Assembly: GCA_002404055.1 (NCBI GenBank)
Contig: DHIZ01000417.1
Span: forward strand, 1-39,451
Source of the DNA: Chloroflexi bacterium UBA4733
Lineage (GTDB): Bacteria > Chloroflexota > UBA4733
Reading direction: 5' to 3'
DNA: 39,451 bases
Positions 33,246-39,451 of the stretch are shown here, piece after piece; position 1 is the stretch's first letter, and each line of letters begins with the position of its first letter. The position numbers and the translations under genes were made by a program. The notes beneath the pieces were generated by a model. That model searched no databases and was not told the origin of the DNA. It saw only the letters and a list, made by a program, of their open reading frames with translations.

Positions 33246-34781
33246 ATGAGGTATCGCGCTGACCCGCGACGGTTGAGCCGTCGCTCCGTACTGGCCCTCG
33301 CCTCGGGCATGGCAAGTCTGGTCGGCGTAGGGGTACTGGCGGCCTGCGGTGGTACGGCTCCGGCAACCACCAACAACGCACCGGCCACCGCCACCACCGC
33401 GCCGGCCCCCGCAGCAACGACGGCCCCCACAGCCGTGCCGACGACTGCGCCGACGACCGTAGCAACGATTGTCCCGACGGCTGTGCCAACTGCTGCGCCG
33501 ACGACCGCTCCCACAGTAGCTCCCAGTGCCGCGGCAGCCGTATCCGCGGCCAAGTTGACGCTCGACGTCTGGAATGCCGACTGGGGCGATATTTACAACA
33601 AGGACATGGCAAAGATCGGCGACTCTTACACCCAAGCGCATCCAGAGGTGATGATCACCTGGAAGTGGATGACCAAGCCGCAGGATCAACTCACCGCCGC
33701 CATCGCTGGCGGCGCGCCGCCCGACGCCAACTACACGAACTACGTCTTTCTGCCCGAAATGGCCTTCCAGGGCGCACAGTTGCCGCTCGATAAGTACCTC
33801 CAACAGTCCGGTATGAAGCCGACCGACTTTATCCCTGCCATGTGGCAAGCTGCACAGTACCAGGGGCATACCTACGCCTTGCCGGGCGGCTCCGACTGGA
33901 TCGTGCTGTTCTGGAACAAGGAAACCTTCCGCATGGTAGGGCTTGACCCCGAAACGCCGCCCAGGACCTTGCCGGAACTGGAGAGCTTCTCAAACAAGCT
34001 GTATAGGACCGACGCCGCCGGCAATTACACGATGATGGGCATCCCGCCGAGGGTGTTCGGACTGCAGCAGAATGCCTTTCTCATGGGCGGCGGCTTTTAC
34101 GACGAAGGTACCGGCAAGCTCACGGCCAATGACCCGAACAATATCAAAGCGTTAGAGTGGGAAGTGAGCATGGCCAAACGCTGGGACCAGGCGAAGATCG
34201 ACGCCTTCACCAAGAACATGCCCTCGTATAGTAAGACAGGCAGCGGGTTCGGCACCAATAAGCAAGCGTTCCTCAATACTGGCTTCTGGGCGTATGAGCC
34301 GCTCGACAAATTTTCAGCAGGTCTCGCGTACGGCATCGCCTACGATCCCACGCCCGATGGGACGCCCGAGGAGCGTAGCCGCTATCTGATCCAGGGTTGG
34401 GACTACGGCATCCCCACCGGCGCCAAGCATGCGGCGGAGTCATGGGACTTCGTCAAGTACGCCTTCTACGATCAGGCGGCGCTGATGGGCGCTGAGACGA
34501 TCAACGGGCCATGCGTTCTCAAGTCCTTCCCTGACTTCCTCTCCCAGGTGGAAAAGAACATCGGGGCCAACAACCGCATGGCGCCCTATCTCAAGGTGTT
34601 CACCGATGTCGCCGGCGCTGGCAGCAAGTTCTGGCCTGTGCTGCCGATGTCGGCACAATACAGCACGGCCATTGGCAAGGCCGAGAGCGACGCAATCGCC
34701 GGCAAGGGGGCCCCGCGCGACCTGCTTGACGGCGTACAAACGGCCATGACGGCACTGCTGGAGCAGCAGCTGAAGAAGTGA
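33246..34781 (+). CDS. ABC sugar transporter substrate-binding lipoprotein (SBP-5)
   Basis: 511 residues from ATG 33246 (GAGGAG 8 bases upstream). Twin-arginine SRRSVLAL at 11-18, lipobox LAAC with Cys34, then a Pro/Thr/Ala linker to about 98 rich in TAVPTTAPTT-type repeats, unlike the Ala/Ser linkers of the other five. Mature features: LTLDVWNADWGDIYNKDMAK, AAIAGGAPPDANYTNYVFLP, IVLFWNKETFRMVGLDPETP, GIPTGAKHAAESWDFVKYAF. It follows the GntR gene by 43 bases, in the rightward operon. Thus the same control region drives two different binding proteins in opposite directions. No permease gene nearby. Confidence 0.93.
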   Translation: MRYRADPRRLSRRSVLALASGMASLVGVGVLAACGGTAPATTNNAPATATTAPAPAATTAPTAVPTTAPTTVATIVPTAVPTAAPTTAPTVAPSAAAAVSAAKLTLDVWNADWGDIYNKDMAKIGDSYTQAHPEVMITWKWMTKPQDQLTAAIAGGAPPDANYTNYVFLPEMAFQGAQLPLDKYLQQSGMKPTDFIPAMWQAAQYQGHTYALPGGSDWIVLFWNKETFRMVGLDPETPPRTLPELESFSNKLYRTDAAGNYTMMGIPPRVFGLQQNAFLMGGGFYDEGTGKLTANDPNNIKALEWEVSMAKRWDQAKIDAFTKNMPSYSKTGSGFGTNKQAFLNTGFWAYEPLDKFSAGLAYGIAYDPTPDGTPEERSRYLIQGWDYGIPTGAKHAAESWDFVKYAFYDQAALMGAETINGPCVLKSFPDFLSQVEKNIGANNRMAPYLKVFTDVAGAGSKFWPVLPMSAQYSTAIGKAESDAIAGKGAPRDLLDGVQTAMTALLEQQLKK

Positions 34782-34889
34782 GCGCCGACCTGCCGTTCTG
34801 ATCGCCAGCGCAGCCGAACGTCGCCCGCCGTACTCCCGTACTCAGGATGACATTACTCGCCTGGTGGATAGGATAGACTGGGAGGGACC

Positions 34890-34979
34890 ATGCGCAGTAT
34901 TGTGATGAAAGGGCTGAAGGATTGCCGGATCGAAGAGGAGGCGGAGCCGTCCCTCATTCCCGGGCGGACCAGCACATGA
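34890..34979 (+). pseudogene. 29-codon N-terminal remnant of a zinc-type alcohol dehydrogenase (MDR)
   Basis: ATG 34890 with GGGAGG 4 bases upstream opens a frame MRSIVMKGLKDCRIEEEAEP and nine further residues to TGA 34977-34979. The 'MRA.VM.G..D.R.EE.P.P' opening is characteristic of medium-chain zinc alcohol or sorbitol dehydrogenases. All catalytic and NAD domains are gone. Its stop lies 13 bases before the next Gfo/Idh gene, which has no ribosome site of its own, so translation of this short frame may help reinitiation there. The remaining 100 bases after SBP-5 show nothing. Confidence 0.7.
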
Positions 34980-34992
34980 AGACTTTGATCGA

Positions 34993-36063
34993 ATGGTGAG
35001 CCCGGCAACTCCGCTACGCGCCGGCGTGCTGGGCCTGCGGCGCGGTCTCAACTTCGTTCGTCTGCTCCAGGCCATGGAGGGAGTCGAGTTGGTTGCGGTC
35101 GCCGACGCGGACTCTCAGCGCCTGGAGCGCGTCTGCCGCGAGTTTGGCGTGGCGCGTGGCGCCACCACGCTTGGTGAGCTCCTCCGCAACGATCTCGACC
35201 TCCTCGTGGTGGCAACGCCGTTGCCATTCCACGTCTCACACTCGATCGAGGCGCTCGAGGCCGGCGTCCACGTGCTCTCGGAGGTGCCCGCAGCGACCAC
35301 GATGGACGAATGCGAGCTGCTGATTCAGGCGGTCGAGCGCAGCGGGCGGCACTACATGCTGGCCGAGAACTGTTGCTACTGGGCATTCGTCGACGCTGCC
35401 CAGCAGTACTACCGCCGTGGCGTCTTCGGCGAGCTGCTCTGCGGCGAGGCGGAGTACATCCATGACATCCCCGACCTCCGCCGCGCTGCTGATGGCACGC
35501 CGACCTGGCGCGCCTCGCTCGAGCCTATTGTCTACAGCACGCACAGCTTGGGACCGCTGCTCTGGATCAGCGGCGCCTACCCGACCGAGGTGTCCTGTAT
35601 GAGCACCGGAGCGCATTTCGACACAGCGATGCCGGACCTGCAGACAGCGATTTTCAAACTCGACAACGGGGGCATCGCCCGGGTGACCTGCTCCTTTGCC
35701 AACGCCCACTGGGGGGGGCATCGCTACACCCTCTTTGGCACGCGGGCCTCTCTGGACACCGGCTGGGTGGGAAAGGATGAACCCCGCTTCTGGTCGCGCG
35801 ATCTGCCGCAGTTGCAACGTCCGGTCGCGCTACCCATCGGCACTGATTTCCCCAACCTGCCGGCAGCGGCGAGGCTGGGCGGCCACGGCACGGCAGAGTG
35901 GCGGATGGTGGCGGCATTTCTGGAAGCTATTCGGACCGATTCCCCACCGCCCATTGATGTCTACGACGCCGTGATGTTCAGTCTGCCGGGACTGCTGGCG
36001 CGGGAGGCGGCGGGCAGCGGCCGGATCTTGCCCATTCCGCAGCTGCAGCGGCGTCGTAAGTGA
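34993..36063 (+). CDS. Gfo/Idh/MocA-family protein C, lacking the EKP lysine
   Basis: 356 residues. N-terminal Rossmann domain with RAGVLGLRRGLNFVRLLQA, where the usual GxGxxG is GLRRGL, then VELVAVADADSQRLERVC and DLLVVATPLPFHVSHSIEAL. The catalytic EKP is replaced by SEVPAATTMDECELL, so the mechanistic Lys is Val. IVYSTHSLGPLLWISG gives the His region. A subfamily with EVP exists and may have a different chemistry. Start ATG 34993 lacks a Shine-Dalgarno and probably depends on the remnant upstream. It belongs to the GntR/SBP-5 rightward operon. Confidence 0.88.
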   Translation: MVSPATPLRAGVLGLRRGLNFVRLLQAMEGVELVAVADADSQRLERVCREFGVARGATTLGELLRNDLDLLVVATPLPFHVSHSIEALEAGVHVLSEVPAATTMDECELLIQAVERSGRHYMLAENCCYWAFVDAAQQYYRRGVFGELLCGEAEYIHDIPDLRRAADGTPTWRASLEPIVYSTHSLGPLLWISGAYPTEVSCMSTGAHFDTAMPDLQTAIFKLDNGGIARVTCSFANAHWGGHRYTLFGTRASLDTGWVGKDEPRFWSRDLPQLQRPVALPIGTDFPNLPAAARLGGHGTAEWRMVAAFLEAIRTDSPPPIDVYDAVMFSLPGLLAREAAGSGRILPIPQLQRRRK

Positions 36064-36122
36064 GCGGGGTCCCGATGCCGTTCGAAAATGGCCGACCGTG
36101 ATCAGAGGGATGGAGGAAATCG

Positions 36123-36917
36123 ATGCAGCGTCTGGATGGGCAGGTGGCCGTGGTCACCGGCGGGGCCTCCGGCATTGGCCGGGCCATCGCCTTGCTCTTC
36201 GCGGCCGAAGGAGCGCGGGTGGTGATCGTCGATCGCCAGGATCAGCAGGGGGCGGAAACGCTGGCGCTGATCCGTCAGGCCGGCGGAGAGGGGACCTACC
36301 TGCATGCCGATCTTGGCGCTGCCGGCAGCGCCGCGCCGATCATTGCTGCCGTACTCCAGATCTATGGGCAGCTTGATGTGGTCGTCAACAATGCCGCGGT
36401 GTCCAGCCCCGACGGCGTCCTTGCTGTCGATGAAGCGCAGTGGGAGCAAACTCTTGCCGTCGACCTGAAGGCGCCTTTCTTCCTGACCCAGGCGGCGTTG
36501 CCGGCGATGCTGGCGCGGCGACGTGGCGTCTTCGTCAACATCGCCTCGGTCAACGCCCTGCTCGGCCTGGGCAACGAGGCCTACAGCGCCGCCAAAGCCG
36601 GTTTGATCAACCTCACCCTGAACGTGGCTACCCGGCACGGTCCCGGCGGCATCCGCGCCAACGCCATTTGCCCCGGCACCGTGCGTACCCCCATCTGGCA
36701 GGCCACGCTGGAGCGCACCCCCGAAGTGTTTGATCGACTGGCCCGCTGGTATCCGTTGGGTCGTGTGGGGGAACCGGAGGATATCGCGCGGGCCGTTCTC
36801 TTCCTGGCTTCGGAGGAAGCGTCCTGGATCAGCGGCGCGGTCCTGCCGGTCGATGGCGGGCTGACGGCGGGCATCCACCGTATGGCGGTAGAGTTGCAAG
36901 GCAACGAAGCCAATTGA
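36123..36917 (+). CDS. Short-chain dehydrogenase/reductase (SDR)
   Basis: 264 residues from ATG 36123 (GGAGG 6 bases upstream). Classical SDR motifs: TGGASGIG near 12-19, Asp37 in VVIVDRQ (prefers NAD), NNAA at 89-92, catalytic Ser142 (NIASVNAL), Tyr154 and Lys158 (YSAAK), and the GGIRANAICPGTVRTPIW loop. The C-terminal WISGAVLPVDGGLTAG is diagnostic. It oxidises or reduces a hydroxyl/keto group of a small substrate, here most likely a sugar or sugar acid. It is followed by the RraA-type gene 69 bases downstream. Confidence 0.95.
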   Translation: MQRLDGQVAVVTGGASGIGRAIALLFAAEGARVVIVDRQDQQGAETLALIRQAGGEGTYLHADLGAAGSAAPIIAAVLQIYGQLDVVVNNAAVSSPDGVLAVDEAQWEQTLAVDLKAPFFLTQAALPAMLARRRGVFVNIASVNALLGLGNEAYSAAKAGLINLTLNVATRHGPGGIRANAICPGTVRTPIWQATLERTPEVFDRLARWYPLGRVGEPEDIARAVLFLASEEASWISGAVLPVDGGLTAGIHRMAVELQGNEAN

Positions 36918-36986
36918 AGATCGTGAAGAACGAGCGACGAGTGCTGCCGGTGGCGGTGCCGGCTGCTTGTGGAGAAAGAAGCACCG

Positions 36987-37655
36987 ATGCCATTACCGAC
37001 GGTTGATGCCGAGTTGCTGGATCTCGTGGCCGAACGGCTGTACAGCGCGGTGCTCTCCGATGTGCTGGATCAGTTGGGCTTTCGTGACCAGGCGATGCAA
37101 GCGCGGTTGCGGCCGGTCTGGCCGGTGGCGACCCTGGTCGGTCGCGCCCATACTGTGCTGACGGTGGACGTGTACGAACTGAAGCCGGACCCCTACCGGC
37201 TGGAAATCGAAGCCGTCGATACCCTCAAGCCGGGCGACGTGTTGCTGGCCGCCACGGGACCATCAACCCGCACTTGCTTCTGGGGCGAGTTACTCTCCAC
37301 CGCGGCGCTTGGGCGAGGGGCGCGCGGCGCCGTGGTGGACGGCTACGTGCGCGACGTGCGGCGCATCCAGGCCATGGCTTTTCCGGTGTTCGCCACCGGC
37401 ATGTCCCCCTTAGATTCCGCCGGGCGGTCGATGGTGGTGGAGTACGGCGGTACCATCGCCTGCGGTGGCGTCATCGTCCACGAAGGCGATCTGGTCGTGG
37501 GCGACATCGACGGGTTGGTTGTCGTGCCCCGCGCGGTCGAGGCAGCCGCGATCGAACAGGCGCTGGCCAAGGTCGAGGGTGAAAATCGCACCCGCGCCGC
37601 GCTGGAACAGGGCCTGACGCTGACCGAGGTCTACGCTAAGTACGGCGTACTCTGA
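36987..37655 (+). CDS. RraA-like protein / 4-hydroxy-4-methyl-2-oxoglutarate aldolase family
   Basis: 222 residues from ATG 36987 (GGAGAAAG upstream; GTG 36969 is an alternative). Family pattern: YSAVLSDVLDQLGFRDQAM, GRAHTV near 51-56, LKPGDVLLAA, GELLSTAALGRGARGAVVDG, YVRDVRRIQAMAFPVFATG (Arg-Asp metal/substrate pair) and VIVHEGDLVVGDIDGLVVVP. Members are class II pyruvate aldolases or the RNase E inhibitor RraA. In a sugar-acid operon the aldolase function, splitting a 2-keto acid into pyruvate and an aldehyde, is more likely. Last gene of the rightward operon; converges with SBP-6. Confidence 0.9.
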   Translation: MPLPTVDAELLDLVAERLYSAVLSDVLDQLGFRDQAMQARLRPVWPVATLVGRAHTVLTVDVYELKPDPYRLEIEAVDTLKPGDVLLAATGPSTRTCFWGELLSTAALGRGARGAVVDGYVRDVRRIQAMAFPVFATGMSPLDSAGRSMVVEYGGTIACGGVIVHEGDLVVGDIDGLVVVPRAVEAAAIEQALAKVEGENRTRAALEQGLTLTEVYAKYGVL

Positions 37656-37719
37656 GCCCGCAGGGATAGGGTTCTGGAAAGGGCGGATGTGGGCATGAAA
37701 ATCGGTGCATGCCACGGCA

Positions 37720-39237
37720 TCAGTAGGATGGCGCGGTGCCGGAGCAGGCGCACTGTGTCACGAGTTGCTGTAGGGGACCCTTGATGCTCTGCAAGGTGGT
37801 GCGGACGTCGGCGCCACCCGGGATCTGCTTGGACAGCGCCGGCTCGATAGTCGCCCGCACGAAGGCGTCCGCACCGGGTAGCAGGAATATGGGGTCCGTC
37901 GGCTGCGCGGTAGCGAGGGCGTCGGTGAGCACCTGCGGACGCACGGTCGGCTGGCCGGAGTAGTAGTCCTGAGCCCACTTGACGGCGTCGGCGACGACCA
38001 CCGGCATGAAGCCGAACGTGGTGGCGTAGCGGGAGGTGTCGTCCATCCACTTCAGGAAGGTCCAGGTCGCGTCAACATGGCGGGAGGTCTTGGCGATGTT
38101 ACCTTCCTCCGGGTTGTAGGCATAGGTGGAGCGCGTCGCCTTGGGCCAGGGGGCGAAGCCCCAACTGACTTTGGCGTCACGATAGGTGCCGAACTCCCAG
38201 CCGCCGACGGTCGTCATCCCCACCATGCCACTGAGGAAGCCCTTCGTCCCCGACGGCCCCTTGAGACCGTAGAAGCCGGGCATCACCTTGTACTGCTTGG
38301 CGAGGTCGAAGAAGCTGGTGTAGGTTTGGACCATCGCCTCGCTGTCGCAGGTCGCCTGATCCAGGCGCGGTGAGACCCAGGTTCCCTCCCAGAGCACCGG
38401 CAGGTGGACGTCATAGGCGAGACTGCCGACGCCGGTCTGGGTCAAGGCGGTGTTGTCGCTGCTTATCACGGTGAGCTTGCGAGCAGCGTCCACGAACGTC
38501 TCCCAGGTCCAACTCGGATCGCCCCACTTTGTGGGTGGCTCCGGAACACCAGCTTTGCGGAAGAGGTCGCGGTTATAGGCCAGCGCCATCGCCTCTGCCT
38601 GCATGGAGAGCGGAATGCCGTACACCTTGCCGCCCAAGGTGGACTCGTAGTTGTAGGGCGCCTGTGGATATTTGCTGATGTCGAACTTGTCCTGGGCCAA
38701 CAACGGGCTGATGTCGGTGAAGAGTCCCTGTCGCGCGAGGTCCGCAGCCGCCCTGGTCACCAGGAAGAGGTCGGGGGCGGTCCCGCCCGCGGTGAGGGTG
38801 ATGTATTTCTCGATCGCGTCAATGATGCCGCCCGGCCCGATGGTGGCCTCCACAGAGATGTCCGGGTGAAGCTGCTGGAAGGCCGGCAGGAACTTCTGCG
38901 CGATCACCTTGGGATCCTGATCGTTGGAGTTGATGAACCAGGTGATGTTTGTCGCCGCCCTCTTGCCCGCGCTCAATACCTGGGGCGTTGCCGTTGGCTT
39001 CGGCGCGGCGCTGGCGGTGGCACTACTGGCCGCGGCCGGGGCCGTCGAGACCGTGGTCTTGTCCACGGTGGTCGTGCTGATCCGGGCCTGGGTTGCCGTC
39101 TGGGTCACCGAGGCGGTCGTGGATGTGGTAGTGGCCGCCGTCGTCCCACAGGCTGCCATAAGCGCTGCCCCCACGAGGCCGACACTCACGGCAGCGCTGT
39201 GGTGCAACAGTGTCCTACGTGTCACAGGCTGAATCAT
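37720..39237 (-). CDS. ABC sugar transporter substrate-binding lipoprotein (SBP-6)
   Basis: 505 residues from ATG 39237 (AAGGAG 8 bases upstream); longer in-frame sequence upstream is leader. Twin-arginine TRRTLLHH at 6-13, lipobox MAAC with Cys30, Ala/Thr/Ser linker to about 95. Mature features: ATNITWFINSNDQDPKVIAQ, TLTAGGTAPDLFLVTRAAAD, MALAYNRDLFRKAGVPEPPT, WGDPSWTWETFVDAARKLTV. The last segment resembles the deleted binding protein at 10710-11134. The C-terminus QLVTQCACSGTAPSY is unusual, with two Cys. It stands alone with a very good promoter and converges on the RraA gene with a 64-base gap holding only a weak hairpin (GGCATG-N10-CATGCC). Confidence 0.92.
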   Translation of the reverse strand: MIQPVTRRTLLHHSAAVSVGLVGAALMAACGTTAATTTSTTASVTQTATQARISTTTVDKTTVSTAPAAASSATASAAPKPTATPQVLSAGKRAATNITWFINSNDQDPKVIAQKFLPAFQQLHPDISVEATIGPGGIIDAIEKYITLTAGGTAPDLFLVTRAAADLARQGLFTDISPLLAQDKFDISKYPQAPYNYESTLGGKVYGIPLSMQAEAMALAYNRDLFRKAGVPEPPTKWGDPSWTWETFVDAARKLTVISSDNTALTQTGVGSLAYDVHLPVLWEGTWVSPRLDQATCDSEAMVQTYTSFFDLAKQYKVMPGFYGLKGPSGTKGFLSGMVGMTTVGGWEFGTYRDAKVSWGFAPWPKATRSTYAYNPEEGNIAKTSRHVDATWTFLKWMDDTSRYATTFGFMPVVVADAVKWAQDYYSGQPTVRPQVLTDALATAQPTDPIFLLPGADAFVRATIEPALSKQIPGGADVRTTLQSIKGPLQQLVTQCACSGTAPSY

Positions 39238-39342
39238 CGCCGCTACTCCTTCCTCGCGGTTCCCTCTGTCGCATCCCGCCACCCGCCCGCCGCAGCATGC
39301 CCACGCACGTCCTTGACTCCGCGGGCGCATTCGGGTGAAACT

Positions 39343-39372
39343 ATTATAACCAAATGTACGGCGCGATGTCAA
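39343..39372 (-). promoter_or_regulatory. Near-consensus promoter of SBP-6
   Basis: Minus strand: TTGACA (39367-39372), 18 bases, TATAAT (39343-39348), about 106 bases before the start. Both hexamers are perfect. No palindrome overlaps it. The rest of the window end (39373-39451) shows no gene. Confidence 0.85.
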
Positions 39373-39451
39373 GGCGTGCCGGGCGAATTCCAGATCTGTA
39401 AAGAGGGGCATTGTGGTCACGGAGACAAGACTGGCGCCACTGCGCACCGCG

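Noticed and set aside
33380..33540. Pro/Thr-rich tandem repeats at the start of SBP-5, considered as a DNA repeat array
   Set aside because: They encode the lipoprotein linker; units are degenerate and not CRISPR-like.
37680..37718. Terminator between RraA gene and SBP-6
   Set aside because: Only a 6-bp stem (GGCATG/CATGCC) with 10-base loop and no T-run.

Overview
The window is a GC-rich bacterial chromosome segment made almost entirely of carbohydrate uptake and catabolism genes. The most likely host is a member of the Chloroflexota. This is an inference from three things: Tat-type lipoprotein sugar-binding proteins with very long Ala/Ser/Thr linkers, several LacI regulators, and a GTAGGGGCAG-type palindromic intergenic repeat. 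No rRNA, tRNA, CRISPR array or transposase was found.

Layout. (1) 2-190 (+) is the 3' end of a DegT-type aminotransferase. (2) 238-11247 (-) is a leftward block: a promoter and operator, a doubly deleted sugar-binding-protein remnant, two sulfatases, a LacI regulator carrying an in-frame amber codon, an intact sugar-binding protein, a GH51 arabinofuranosidase, a third sulfatase and a neutral-ceramidase-like protein. (3) 11557-12390 (+) is a Uma2-type nuclease with a tandem-repeat coiled-coil tail. (4) 12469-21540 (-) is a leftward block: LacI, sugar-binding protein, two permeases, sulfatase, then a separately promoted sugar-binding protein plus LacI. (5) 21772-23986 (+) holds a TIM-barrel isomerase, an inverted-repeat element, an amidohydrolase and an orphan YgiT-type zinc protein, followed by a GNAT acetyltransferase on the minus strand. 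(6) 24733-37655 is a divergent catabolic locus run from one symmetric control region at 32338-32402. Leftward it reads sugar-binding protein, ceramidase-like protein, Gfo/Idh/MocA, ceramidase-like protein, Gfo/Idh/MocA, TIM-barrel isomerase. Rightward it reads GntR regulator, sugar-binding protein, a 29-codon alcohol dehydrogenase remnant, Gfo/Idh/MocA, SDR, RraA-type aldolase. (7) 37720-39372 (-) is one more sugar-binding protein with a near-consensus promoter.

How the genes may work together (inference). Six intact Tat-type lipoprotein sugar-binding proteins capture small glycans or sugar derivatives. Only one permease pair and no ATPase lie in the window, so most must borrow membrane components encoded elsewhere. 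None of the four sulfatases, the GH51 enzyme or the three ceramidase-like proteins has a visible signal peptide, so desulfation and hydrolysis should take place in the cytoplasm after uptake. Oxidoreductases, isomerases, an amidohydrolase and an aldolase would then process the product.

The most notable observations are: the face-to-face promoter pair with a shared perfect operator at 32338-32402; three ceramidase-family paralogues that keep the zinc ligands but lack the GDVSPN amidase hexapeptide; and a shared operator (GCGAA-N2-TTCGC) that links two separated operons, one of which has lost its sugar-binding protein by internal deletion.
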